Source: Roseobacter litoralis Och 149
GTDB taxonomy: Bacteria > Pseudomonadota > Alphaproteobacteria > Rhodobacterales > Rhodobacteraceae
Length of the DNA: 64,000 nt
Direction of reading: 5' to 3'
Assembly: GCF_000154785.2 (NCBI RefSeq)
Contig: NC_015730.1
Coordinates: 3,720,001 to 3,784,000, forward strand
Below, piece by piece: positions 25,848 through 35,047 of this stretch. The notes beneath the pieces are model-generated. The model was not told the origin of the DNA and did not search any database. It saw only the letters and a list, made by a program, of their open reading frames with translations. Each line of letters starts with the position of its first letter. Position 1 is the first letter of the stretch. Made by a program: the position numbers and the translations under genes.

Positions 25848-27626
25848 TCAGAAGGTTAGCGTGACGGTTTTGGCCGCACCCCGCCCGATCAGGGCGGAGA
25901 GCTGGAAGATGCGGATGTCGAGCGTATCGCCGAGGCCGAGCAACGAGCCCCAATCGGCGGTCTGCTGGGCAGCGGTGTAGATTGCGCTTGTCGTGGTCAC
26001 GCTCAGCACCCGCTTCACCGTGCTGCTATCGAGGATCTCGACCTCGTAGGCTTCAACCTCTTCGATCAGCGGCACCTCCACCGCGCCCCAGCTGACGGCT
26101 GCGAGGGCCCGGGACCGCCGCGTCCAGCGGATCGTCAGATCGCCGGGCGTGCGCGGCCCTCGCCAGGGCTGCTCCACATGGGCCACAGAGAATGGCCGCA
26201 GACCGGCACCAACTGGCGTAAAACTCTTGGCGACATAGGTCTCGTCACTGACAGAGCGACTTGCCGGGCCGATGCGCCAATTCCACGGCAGCCCGAGATC
26301 GGCCTCGGCGATTGGCAATGACGCCAGCGCAGCGTCCAGCACCACGACCCGCGCGCCTGCCGGAGCCGGACTGCCCATCGCGCCCTCGGTGCCGCGCTGT
26401 CCTCGCAGGAGCCGCGTCAGCCTATAACGGCCCGGCGCGATCAACTCGGCAGCGCCTGCCTGCAGGATCTCCCAAGCGCCGGGCGCGCTTTCCACGGCCA
26501 GCGCATTGGCCCCGCCAAAGAGGGTCAGGTGCATGACGCTCTCAAGCGTTCCGGTCAACAGCTCAACCACCAGCTCATTGCCGAGATCGAAGCGCGAAGT
26601 CGGACCTGCGTAGAAATCCGAGACCAGCGCGCCGATCCGGGCACGGCCGCCGAAGGTGGTCAGCAGACCGAACCCGTCCGTCGTCGGGCTGCGAAAAACT
26701 GCCATTTCACCTGGCCAGGGAACGGCATGGGCAGCGATGAGCGGCCGATGTGCGGGCTGATCCTCGGTCAGCTGTGGCAGGTCCATCAGCACCACCTCGG
26801 GTGCACCGAACACCACGGCCTTTGAGAGCGACGACGGTCGTGGCGATCCGGGCGGCAGGTCGTGGGCTTCCCGGTCCTGGCGAACGGCTTCGATCCCACG
26901 TGCATCTGCATCGGCGATGGAGACCAGCCGCAGCGGAATGTTCCGCCCGTCATGAGCCAGCGTCACCACATCGGCCGGATCCAGTGCCAGCCGCGAGGGC
27001 GGCAGTCGAAACGCGGCCGTTTCCCTCCCGGTCCAGGCTTCCATCACCGCGCGGCGGCAGCGCCGTTCAGCTTCCTCAGGCGGGACCGCCATCGGAAAGC
27101 TCTCCGAGGCAATCCGCGTCGTGTCCACGGTGATGCGCCGCGCCTCGACGAGGGCGGCGTCATAATCCTCGTCAGCCCGTGCAACCTGCCATTTGAGCGC
27201 CTGCGGCAGTTCGGTTTCCTGCGCGCGGGTCAGTTCCAGAACGTCGCCGTCGCGGGCCCCGCTCCCCGCGTTCGGGGCAACCAGATCGTCGTGCGTCACG
27301 CTGGCCACGGCGGCACGCCCGCGCATGACAAACCGGATAACGCCCTCGGTCTCCACCGCGTCGAAGCCGAAATGCCGCGACAGCGTTGTGATCGAGGTGC
27401 GCGGGCTTTCGAGCGCGCCAATGGCGTAGCCCTCGACCGCGCCCCAGAGACCGGTGACGTCGATCCGGGCCTCGGGCATTCCGGAGTGCAGACAGAGATG
27501 ACGGACGAGTGCCGCCAGCGATACCGCACCAAGCCGCCCTGTCAGCCAGTGGCCGAGACGCCAGTTCGCCCCGTCTGTCCAGATGTCGGTCAGCGCCGGG
27601 AAGAACGGATAGCCGAAGCGCGGCGT
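25848..27626 (-). pseudogene. 5'-truncated GTA/phage host-specificity (baseplate megatron) protein
   Basis: Family-like sequence can be read from about 27626 (RFGYPFFPALTDIWTDG, LGHWLTGRLGAVSL) to the stop at 25848, about 590 residues. This corresponds only to the C-terminal half of the GTA host-specificity/TIM-barrel tail protein, which is normally well over 1000 residues. Directly upstream in the same frame is a stop (27627-27629) and unrelated DNA, so the 5' part has been lost. A frame from ATG 27479 (543 residues) could still be translated. Recognisable pieces are WRIGPASRSVSDETYVAKSF and RLTRLLRGQRGTEGAMGS. No other GTA structural gene is nearby. Confidence 0.72.
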
Positions 27627-27816
27627 TCACGGCGATGGCTCCTGATACGACACCTGTTGATCGGGACCATCATTGGAACTTGCGCGGGACTTTTTGCTAT
27701 TCGGGGCATCTTCATATCTCCAACCACAAACATCGTAGGCGTTAAATAAGTGGTGAAGCCCATTACATTGCAATTGGTCGGGTTCGGTGCGGTTTCGAGG
27801 ATTAGGCGAAGGCGGG

Positions 27817-27830
27817 CTCCCGCAACCAAA
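27817..27830. repeat. putative att site, distal copy
   Basis: CTCCCGCAACCAAA, identical to the 3' end of tRNA-fMet at 17186-17199. A terminator hairpin follows at 27840, as if this were the original sequence downstream of the tRNA before insertion. Confidence 0.55.
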
Positions 27831-27839
27831 CTAACTTGC

Positions 27840-27866
27840 AAGGCGTCCTTCGGGACGTCTTTGTTC
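27840..27866 (+). terminator. rho-independent terminator with TTCG loop
   Basis: Nine-bp stem (AAGGCGTCC at 27840-27848 with GGACGTCTT at 27853-27861, one G-T pair), UUCG tetraloop, ending in a short T-rich run. It stands ten bases after the distal att-like repeat with no gene upstream on this strand. It is plausibly the ancestral terminator of tRNA-fMet. Confidence 0.65.
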
Positions 27867-27869
27867 GTT

Positions 27870-28139
27870 TTAAAACCCATCAATCACGGCTTTTTGTGCC
27901 GTAATCGCCAAATCGGTCAGTTGTGGATGAACTTGTGCCTTGGCGGCCATTCCAAGACTGCCCACCAATTCGCCGTGAAGATCAGATACCAGACGGTTTT
28001 CGCCTACGGATGGTGTAATAGCAATCATCTCAACCGGGGATCGAACCACATGAGCCGCCTCAGCACGATGCTCAGGCACATTCAGGGTTTCAATCAGTTT
28101 GCCGACCTACTTTTCATACAGACGGGCCTTGTGTGGATG
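27870..28139 (-). pseudogene. remnant of a serine-recombinase C-terminus
   Basis: On the minus strand the text HPHKARLYEK, stop, VGKLIETLNVPEHRAEAAHVV, RSPVEMIAITP, RLVSDLHGELVGSLGMA can be read. It matches the C-terminal part of resolvase/recombinase proteins (pattern: LYRRKV-L-EAL-RAEA-E-LRSLIE-I-LTP, then ELHGDLAGIL). An in-frame stop at 28107-28109 interrupts it, and the catalytic N-terminal domain is absent. A dead relic of a mobile element that adjoins the distal att-like repeat. The match is from memory of the family, not a search. Confidence 0.6.
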
Positions 28140-28186
28140 ACTTAGAGGCAGGGCCACGGCCGCTGCTCGTCGATTTTTGACGTTGT

Positions 28187-28440
28187 CACTTTTTCCAGTG
28201 GTTTCTTGAGTACAACGTAGTCCAACTTCGTATCCGCCAGCGAACGCTCCAGCTGCGCTTATTCATCGGTGATAGCAAGTAACTTTGCCGCATCGGCATC
28301 CTTCATGCCACCATTCTGCGACTTGAGCCTGTTGGACGCCTCCTGGCTGAGACCGTTCCTGCGGCGCATTTGCGCCGTCGGCAGCCCGGTTTCTTGTTCT
28401 TTGATCATCCCGGTAATCTGGACTTCGGTTGTTACGGGTC
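28187..28440 (-). pseudogene. remnant of an IS3-family transposase OrfA
   Basis: The minus strand reads TTEVQITGMIKEQETGLPTA, then RRRNGLSQEASNRLKSQNGGM, DADAAKLLAITDE, stop, AQLERSLADTKLDYVVLK. This follows the IS3 OrfA plan: EEQI-GMIKEQEAG, helix-turn-helix, KYGGM, LEDENAKLKKLLAD-MLDN-ALK leucine-zipper region. A TAA at 28259-28261 replaces the Asn of the DEN motif. No OrfB or terminal inverted repeats are recognisable. A dead insertion-sequence fragment. Confidence 0.68.
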
Positions 28441-29186
28441 TTGCACGTCGGTTTGTTCCTTCGAAAGGGTGAGCAAACTCTAAATTGAAGAGAGGGAGGT
28501 TTCGGGAGGCAGGGCATTGACCAAAGCACCTCATAAGACACTCGGCAAACACCTATAACTGGGTTTCAATTTGGATTTTCAGCTCAGAACTCACATGAAA
28601 GCCCGATACTGAACGCCACATTTTCAAGGGTGAATTTCATGATTTATATCAGACCATTAAGAGCGATTTGGCAAGAAGTGCCTGAATAAAACACCCCCAC
28701 CCCATGCGTAATCCAGTCAAATTTTAATCAATGTTTCCGCTCCAGTGACGGAAAACACCCAAATTTGAAATTCAATAACAACTTGTATAAACTTTATCTC
28801 AATGCGGCGGGATTGATGATTGCCGTACCGTACAAAATCTGGGTGGGGCAACGCTTTGGAGTTTGTACATGTGGTCCTGGACCTTTCTGACGACCGTTTA
28901 CGGCGTGATTGGCTGCGTAAAAAGCGGTTGTTTCAACTGCGTCAGTGGTGTTGTTCCAGCGCTTAATCATCTTGGAAATGACAGTTCCACAAGCCTTCGA
29001 CGCTTACAACCGGCCGTCGTGGCACGAACGCCCGATTGCAATCGTACCATGAAAACCTTTTTCAACAGGCGCCGCCAGCAGGTTGAGTCCACGTGCAAAA
29101 CCCATCAAGTGCATGCGTAAAAAAACCTAACGAGTAACCAGTAAGAGCAGAGAGCTGCTCAGTTTTTTAAAAAGTGAGGATCAAAA
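28441..29186. other. gene-poor A/T-leaning region
   Basis: About 750 bases containing the upstream edge of the IS3 relic and then no convincing gene. A weak 85-codon frame at 28863-29120 has no recognisable features. The last 50 bases hold the ribosome site (AAAAAGTGAGGATC) for the next gene. Confidence 0.45.
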
Positions 29187-29579
29187 ATGACTGTAAATCT
29201 GGCCAGAGCGCGCAGGCTGAATGCTTTGAACCGTCGCAATACAGACCGCATGCTCGTCGACCCGGCAGCGCATTGTTCGCAGGTCAACCTGCCCGATGAT
29301 GGCACGGTTGCAGCCTATCTGATTGATGCTCTTGGACACGGGTGCTGTGTAGAGGCTCTGGAAACAGAAACCGGTTGGTCAAAGTCCACCGTGGTCATCA
29401 ATCTTTACAAGGTTGCGAAAAAATCAGGTGTGGGTATCCGCCGGAGCGCCAAGGAACTGCACCTGGTGCTGCCAGAAGGTTCAGATCATATTTATCCACG
29501 CGCGAAAGTCGTAGCCACCGGAACCACACTACACCCCATGAACGACAGGATTATAAACATGCCAGATCAGACGGCGTGA
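29187..29579 (+). CDS. hypothetical protein with possible winged-helix region
   Basis: 130 residues with a good ribosome site upstream. Central part: TVAAYLIDALGHGCCVEALE, then TGWSKSTVVINLYKVAKKSG and VGIRRSAKELHLVLPEG. It reads like a helix-turn-helix or winged-helix (recognition helix SKSTVVINLYKV, then a beta wing). No named family recognised; a small DNA-binding or replication-accessory protein is possible. It is convergent with pncB. Confidence 0.6.
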   Translation: MTVNLARARRLNALNRRNTDRMLVDPAAHCSQVNLPDDGTVAAYLIDALGHGCCVEALETETGWSKSTVVINLYKVAKKSGVGIRRSAKELHLVLPEGSDHIYPRAKVVATGTTLHPMNDRIINMPDQTA

Positions 29580-29661
29580 CTGCACACTTTTGATGAACCC
29601 TGAAAATGCGGCTGTCAGAGAGCAGATGTGCTGTGAACCCGCGGGCAACGGGGTACATCCT

Positions 29662-30954
29662 TTAAACGATCACGTCCTGCGCGCGTTGTGCACCAACGTC
29701 GAACACGCGCTTATAGCGTTCGATTTCCGAGGCGGGGCCCATCGCCTTGTTTGGATTATCGGACAGTTTCACGGTGGGGCGCCCATTTGCTTCGATGGCT
29801 TTGCAAACCAGTGAGAATGGCGCAAGGCTGTCTTGCGGCACCAGATTTCGGAAGTCATTCGTCAAGAGAGTTCCCCACCCAAAGGATGGTTGCACCCGCC
29901 CCGAAAACTGGTGGTGCAGGCTGCGGATCTTTTCCACATCCAGACCATCACTGAAAATCACCCGCTTTTTGCTCGGGTCTTCACCTCTTGAGCGCCACCA
30001 GGCGATCGCGTCTTCGGCGGCTTGCACAGGGTCACCGCTATCCACTCTGATCCCTGTCCACCCGGCCAGCCAATCCGGCGCTTTTTCCAGAAAGCCGCTG
30101 GTGCCGAAGGTGTCCGGCAGGATGATGCGCAGGTTGCCTTCGTGCTCATCGTGCCAGTCAGACAGGACGTCATAGGGTGCTTGCGCCAAAGCGCTGTCAC
30201 CCTCCGCGAGGGCGGCGTAAACCATCGGCAATTCATGCGCATTGGTTCCGATTGCTTCCAATTCGCGGTTCATGGCAATCTTGCAGTTGGATGTGCCGGT
30301 GAACGACGCGCCAAGACCTTCCCGCATCGCTTGAACGCACCAGTCTTGCCACAGGTAGCTATGACGCCGACGCGTGCCAAAATCAGCAATCGACAAGCCC
30401 GGAATGTCGCGCAAACCTTCTATTTTTTCCCAAACCCGCGTCATTGCCCGCGCATACAGTACTTGCAGCTCAAACCTGTCCATCTGATCGAGTACCGCGC
30501 GCCCGCGCAGTTCCATCAGCACTGCCAAAGCCGGAATTTCCCAAAGCATGACCTCGGGCCAGCTGCCTTCGAATGTCAGCTCAAACTGATCGCCTTTGCG
30601 TTCGAGGTGATAGGCCGGGAGACGGAGGTTTTCGAACCATTCCATAAAATCCGAACGAAACATCTGACGTTTGCCGTAAAAGGTATTGCCGCGCAGCCAT
30701 GTGCTTTCCCCGCGCGACAGGGAAAGTGAGCGAATATGATCCAGCTGTTCGCGCAACTCCCCCTCATCAATGAGTTCGGCAAGGGGGATATGTGTGGATC
30801 TGTTGATCAGGCTGAATGTCACGCGCGTATCGCGTTTATTGCGGAAAACCGACTGACACATCAGAAGCTTGTAAAAATCCGTGTCGATCAACGAGCGTAC
30901 AATCGGGTCGATTTTCCATTTGTGGTTCCAGACGCGGGTTGCGATATCAACCAT
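29662..30954 (-). CDS. pncB: nicotinate phosphoribosyltransferase
   Basis: 430 residues from the ATG at 30954 (MVDIATRVWNHKWKIDPIVR), which overlaps the last codons of pncA by eight bases; a longer upstream frame is less likely. It converts nicotinate and PRPP (with ATP) to nicotinate mononucleotide in NAD salvage. Family landmarks: SLIDTDFYKLLMCQ near the start, ADFGTRRRHSYLWQ near 195, GTSNCKIA, and IRVDSGDP near 305. With pncA directly upstream it forms the complete Preiss-Handler entry. Confidence 0.95.
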   Translation of the reverse strand: MVDIATRVWNHKWKIDPIVRSLIDTDFYKLLMCQSVFRNKRDTRVTFSLINRSTHIPLAELIDEGELREQLDHIRSLSLSRGESTWLRGNTFYGKRQMFRSDFMEWFENLRLPAYHLERKGDQFELTFEGSWPEVMLWEIPALAVLMELRGRAVLDQMDRFELQVLYARAMTRVWEKIEGLRDIPGLSIADFGTRRRHSYLWQDWCVQAMREGLGASFTGTSNCKIAMNRELEAIGTNAHELPMVYAALAEGDSALAQAPYDVLSDWHDEHEGNLRIILPDTFGTSGFLEKAPDWLAGWTGIRVDSGDPVQAAEDAIAWWRSRGEDPSKKRVIFSDGLDVEKIRSLHHQFSGRVQPSFGWGTLLTNDFRNLVPQDSLAPFSLVCKAIEANGRPTVKLSDNPNKAMGPASEIERYKRVFDVGAQRAQDVIV

Positions 30955-31555
30955 TCGCTGTCTCCAGACGCACGCCGGCATTTTGCATCGCTTGATGTGC
31001 TGCATTACGCGACCCATCAAGGTCAATCGCGCGGCACAGGTCTTCGCGCACTGTGACGTCGAATTTCAATTTGGCGGCATCGATGGCCGAATAATTCACG
31101 CAAAAATCGAACGCCAGCCCGACCAGCGTCAGTTTTTCAATCCCCCGGCTGCGCAGGTAACCTTCAAGTCCTGTTGGCGTTTTGTGGTCATTTTCAAAAA
31201 ACGCGGAATAGCTGTCTATGGCCGGATTATACCCTTTGCGCAGGATCAAATCTGCGGCGTCACTTTGCACATCAGGATGGAACCGCGCGCCGTCAGAACC
31301 CTTCACACAATGGTCCGGCCACAACACTTGCGGGCCATAGTCCATGTCGATCAGGTCGTAGGGCGCCTGCCCCGTGTGCGACGAGGCAAAAGAGGAATGA
31401 CCCGCCGGATGCCAATCCTGTGTCAGCACAACGGCATCCGCCTGCTGCATAAGTGAGTTGATGCCCGTGACTATCCCATCCCCATCTGGCACGGCAAGTG
31501 CGCCGCCTGGACAGAAATCAAGCTGAACATCGATGACAATCAAAGCGTGGGTCAT
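30947..31555 (-). CDS. pncA: nicotinamidase
   Basis: 202-residue isochorismatase-fold hydrolase converting nicotinamide to nicotinate. The catalytic triad is visible: D9 (VIDVQLDF), K107 (LRKGYN) and C152 (AFDFCVNYSA). The metal site is DWHPAGH at 47-53. It is read just before pncB with overlapping ends, a salvage operon. It is divergent from trhO with about 118 bases between starts. Confidence 0.95.
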   Translation of the reverse strand: MTHALIVIDVQLDFCPGGALAVPDGDGIVTGINSLMQQADAVVLTQDWHPAGHSSFASSHTGQAPYDLIDMDYGPQVLWPDHCVKGSDGARFHPDVQSDAADLILRKGYNPAIDSYSAFFENDHKTPTGLEGYLRSRGIEKLTLVGLAFDFCVNYSAIDAAKLKFDVTVREDLCRAIDLDGSRNAAHQAMQNAGVRLETANG

Positions 31556-31673
31556 GCGTTTTTCTCCCGTCTGGAGTATGGCTAAGCGCCTGCGTGCAGC
31601 CCGTCAATGCCGACGGCGGTGATGCGCCACAACACTCTTGCCTGAGAGGGCGCGCAGGCGTATCCCCTCGCCC

Positions 31674-32564
31674 ATGTTTATTATTGCCGCACTCTATCAT
31701 TTCACCCGCTTTGACAACCCGGCGGCCCTGAAGCCTGCCTTGCTGGACCTTTGCAACGCACAAGGCGTGACCGGCACGTTGTTGCTTGCACCCGAGGGCA
31801 TCAATGGCACGATCACAGGATCGCGCGCCGGGGTTGATGCGGTTATTGCACACCTGAAGGCTCTGCCCGGATGTGCCGGTCTTGAGTGGAAAGAAGCACA
31901 AAGCGAGCGGGCAAATTTTGGCAAGATGAAGGTCCGCATCAAGCGTGAAATCGTGACGATGAAGCAGCCGGATGTCGATCCGCGTGCGCAAACGGGGCAT
32001 TATGTGACCCCGGCGGATTGGAATGCGCTGATCGCGCAACCCGATGTCGCGGTGATCGACACCCGCAACGATTATGAGGTCGAAATCGGCACGTTCTCAG
32101 GCGCGATTGACCCCAAGACCCGAAGCTTTGGCGAGTTTCCTGCCTGGTGGGAGGCCAACAAGCACCGCTTTCACAATAAAAAGATCGCGATGTTCTGCAC
32201 GGGTGGTATCAGATGTGAAAAATCCACCAACTACCTGCTTGGTCAGGGAGTTGAGGATGTGTTTCACCTGAAAGGTGGTATTCTCAAGTATCTCGAAGAC
32301 ATCCCGCAGGAAGAAAGCAGTTGGAACGGTGCCTGCTTTGTTTTCGACAATCGCGTCAGTGTGGGCCACGGCCTTGAAGAGGGGCCGCATCTTTTGTGTC
32401 ACGGGTGCCGTCAACCGATCCTGCCGGACGACAAAAACCGACCTGAATATGAGGAAGGTGTCAGCTGTCATAAATGTTTTGAAACGACATCACCCGAGGA
32501 TAAAGCACGGTTTCGCGAACGTCAGAAACAAATCGAGCTCGCCAGAAAGAGGGCTGCTTCCTGA
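31674..32564 (+). CDS. trhO: tRNA uridine(34) hydroxylase (rhodanese-like)
   Basis: 296 residues from the ATG at 31674 (MFIIAALYHFTRFDNP). It has a YceA-type N-terminal domain, then a rhodanese domain with the active loop FCTGGIRCEK (C175, C181), and a C-terminal zinc-ribbon-like part (CHGCRQP, CHKCFE). TrhO makes 5-hydroxyuridine at tRNA position 34 by an oxygen-dependent route. Normal length for the alphaproteobacterial form. Confidence 0.92.
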   Translation: MFIIAALYHFTRFDNPAALKPALLDLCNAQGVTGTLLLAPEGINGTITGSRAGVDAVIAHLKALPGCAGLEWKEAQSERANFGKMKVRIKREIVTMKQPDVDPRAQTGHYVTPADWNALIAQPDVAVIDTRNDYEVEIGTFSGAIDPKTRSFGEFPAWWEANKHRFHNKKIAMFCTGGIRCEKSTNYLLGQGVEDVFHLKGGILKYLEDIPQEESSWNGACFVFDNRVSVGHGLEEGPHLLCHGCRQPILPDDKNRPEYEEGVSCHKCFETTSPEDKARFRERQKQIELARKRAAS

Positions 32565-32753
32565 CCTGTTTGATGCACAGGCCTTTTTTTTAACGGTTGT
32601 GAGACAGGATAAAGCCGCCGCCCTTGCCCGCGTGAGTGCGATCCGTAACCCAACACTCACCCCAAAACCCAGTCAAACGTTTTCGCCGTTAAGCGAACTG
32701 AAACATCTTTCAGTGTATTGCTGGCTTTGGGTGAACTAAAGAGTGGTGGAGAC

Positions 32754-33593
32754 ATGGCTGCGCAGAGTAATCTGGCACCAGTCATCATCAAGAAAAAGAA
32801 AAAAGTCGTAGGAGGTGGTCACCATGGTGGCGCCTGGAAGGTCGCTTACGCGGACTTCGTGACTGCGATGATGGCCTTTTTCATGATGATGTGGCTGTTG
32901 AATGCAACGACTGAACAACAACGCGCGGGCCTCGCGGATTATTTTGCGCCGACGATTCCGATCAATCGGATCTCCGGCGGCGGCGACGGGGCGTTTGGTG
33001 GCGACAGTATCTTCTCCGAAGAAACCTTGCCGCAAAACGGGCTCGGCGCAACATCACAGCACGCGACCCGCAAGAAAGCCGCCAGCGGAGAGAGTGGTAA
33101 CGATTCTGACGGTGGCGAACAGGATTCGTCCGACGAAGAACTCCAGGCCCTCATCGAAGAGCTTATGGGCCGCGGTGGTGAATCGACCGTCATGGAAAAT
33201 GCACTTGAACACATCGTGACCCGCATCACGGATGAAGGTCTGGTCATTGAACTGTTTGCTCTGGATGGCCAGCCGCTATTCCAACCAAACTCCGATGATC
33301 CAACGCCCTTGATGACACAGCTCGTCGAACTGGTAGCAAGCGTTGCTTTCGCTGCAACGAACAACATCGCAATCGGGGCTCATGTGCCATCACGTCCAAT
33401 CGTTGTCGCACAAAACCCTGTGTGGGACGTGTCGACGGATCGCGCGACACGCACACGGCTTATGTTGCAGGAAAATGGTCTTGAGCCGGAAAGAATGCAC
33501 CGTGTCACGGGTCATGCAGATCGCGAGCCGGTCCACCTGAACCCAATGGCAACACGCAACAGCAGAGTGGAAATCGTGCTCCTTCGTGAATAA
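32754..33593 (+). CDS. motB: flagellar motor stator protein MotB
   Basis: 280 residues. One transmembrane helix near 30-50 (YADFVTAMMAFFMMMWLL) carries the proton-binding Asp D34. A Gly/Ser/acidic linker follows, then an OmpA-like peptidoglycan-binding domain with DRATRTRLMLQENGL, VTGHADREP and NSRVEIVLL. The middle of the OmpA domain looks divergent. The basic N-terminus (KKKKK) is typical. It leads the run motB-flgE-flgK-flgL-flgI; motA is not in the window. Confidence 0.92.
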   Translation: MAAQSNLAPVIIKKKKKVVGGGHHGGAWKVAYADFVTAMMAFFMMMWLLNATTEQQRAGLADYFAPTIPINRISGGGDGAFGGDSIFSEETLPQNGLGATSQHATRKKAASGESGNDSDGGEQDSSDEELQALIEELMGRGGESTVMENALEHIVTRITDEGLVIELFALDGQPLFQPNSDDPTPLMTQLVELVASVAFAATNNIAIGAHVPSRPIVVAQNPVWDVSTDRATRTRLMLQENGLEPERMHRVTGHADREPVHLNPMATRNSRVEIVLLRE

Positions 33594-33693
33594 TGGCAGA
33601 AATAGGGCGCATTTTATATGTTAGCTCAGTGTTAAGCCCAAGCCGCTATCTGATGATACCAAGAACGGATTATCACATCAGAAAGGCGTGCCC

Positions 33694-35004
33694 ATGTCGA
33701 TTTCATCTTCGCTCAATGCAGGCGTTGCAGGTTTGCAGACAAATTCGCAGCGATTGGCGTCCATCTCGGACAATATCGCAAACTCGTCGACCTTTGGATA
33801 CAAGCGGGTGCAAACTGACTTTGAGTCGATGGTCCTCTCCTCGGGTGGCGGGTCATATGCTGCCGGGGGTGTGCGGGCGAATACGCAACGCCTGATCGAT
33901 GAGCGCGGCACGCTGGTCTCGACGTCAAACTCTACTGACCTCGCAGTGCGTGGGGGTGGCATGCTGCCAGTGGCACAATCAGCACAGGTCCAGACCGCAG
34001 GTGCCGACGCCCCAATGTTTCTGACAACCACCGGCTCGTTTCGCACGGATGCTGAAGGGTATTTGACATCGCAATCTGGTCTCGTGCTGATGGGGTGGCC
34101 CGCTGCAGCAGACGGGTCAATTCCTGTATATCCGCGCGATACAGCTGACGGGCTGGAACCAGTTCGTATTGCCACTGGGCAACTCGCTGGAAACCCGACG
34201 ACCTCCATGTCTTTGGGCATAAACCTCCCGGCTACGGAAACAGAGGCGGATTCAGCCGGTCTCACTGAGCAAATTTCTGTTGAGTATTTCGACAACCTCG
34301 GCACCTCGCAGAGCGTTAGCATCACCTTTACGCCAGACGTGCCAGCGCCGGGCAACCCTGCGACCAACACCTGGACGATGGAGATGTTTGATTCTGTCAA
34401 TCCGGCCGTTTCCATTGGTTCGTACACTTTGGAGTTCAACGACTCTCGGACGGGTGGCGGTTCCCTTTTTGATGTGACACCAATAGGTGCAAGTCCCGCT
34501 TACAGTGACACGACAGGCCTGATCACAATCAACGTGGCAGCAGGCCCGATCGAAGTCGACATCGGCGCGCTTGGTGATACCGAGGGCTTATCCCAGCTTT
34601 CCTACAGCTTCGCACCGATCTCGGTTACAAAAGACGGATCAGCAATTGGCAACTTTGTCGGTGTTGACGTTGACCCCAATGGGTTTGTGCGCGCGTCATT
34701 TGACACCGGTGAGATCAGGACAATTTATCAGATTCCGTTGATTAATGTGCCTAATCCAAATGGGCTACAGGCCTTTGACAGCCAAACGTACCTTCCCTCC
34801 AGACAAAGTGGCGCGTTCTTTCTTTGGAATGCGGGTGACGGGCCGACTGGTGATATTGTGTCATTTGCACGTGAGGAATCCACAACAGATGTTGCTGGCG
34901 AATTGACCGATATGATCAAAACCCAACGAGCCTATTCTTCGAATGCGAAGGTCATTCAGACTGTTGATGAAATGCTCCAGGAAACAACCAATATCAAACG
35001 TTAA
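33694..35004 (+). CDS. flgE: flagellar hook protein FlgE
   Basis: 436 residues. The N-terminal rod/hook motif is SSLNAGVAGLQTNSQRLASI followed by DNIANSSTFGYKR. The C-terminus is LTDMIKTQRAYSSNAKVIQT followed by DEMLQ. These helical ends form the inner coiled core of the hook, and the middle is the variable exposed domain. Start at ATG 33694 after GAAAGGCG; the ATG six bases upstream in frame is less likely. Confidence 0.94.
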   Translation: MSISSSLNAGVAGLQTNSQRLASISDNIANSSTFGYKRVQTDFESMVLSSGGGSYAAGGVRANTQRLIDERGTLVSTSNSTDLAVRGGGMLPVAQSAQVQTAGADAPMFLTTTGSFRTDAEGYLTSQSGLVLMGWPAAADGSIPVYPRDTADGLEPVRIATGQLAGNPTTSMSLGINLPATETEADSAGLTEQISVEYFDNLGTSQSVSITFTPDVPAPGNPATNTWTMEMFDSVNPAVSIGSYTLEFNDSRTGGGSLFDVTPIGASPAYSDTTGLITINVAAGPIEVDIGALGDTEGLSQLSYSFAPISVTKDGSAIGNFVGVDVDPNGFVRASFDTGEIRTIYQIPLINVPNPNGLQAFDSQTYLPSRQSGAFFLWNAGDGPTGDIVSFAREESTTDVAGELTDMIKTQRAYSSNAKVIQTVDEMLQETTNIKR

Positions 35005-35047
35005 CCCGCAGTAACTTTTAGCAATTTAGCAACCTAGAGAGGCCGAG

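Noticed and set aside
27750..28145. A 131-codon plus-strand frame
   Set aside because: It crosses the att-like repeat and terminator and is antisense to the recombinase relic; no coding features.
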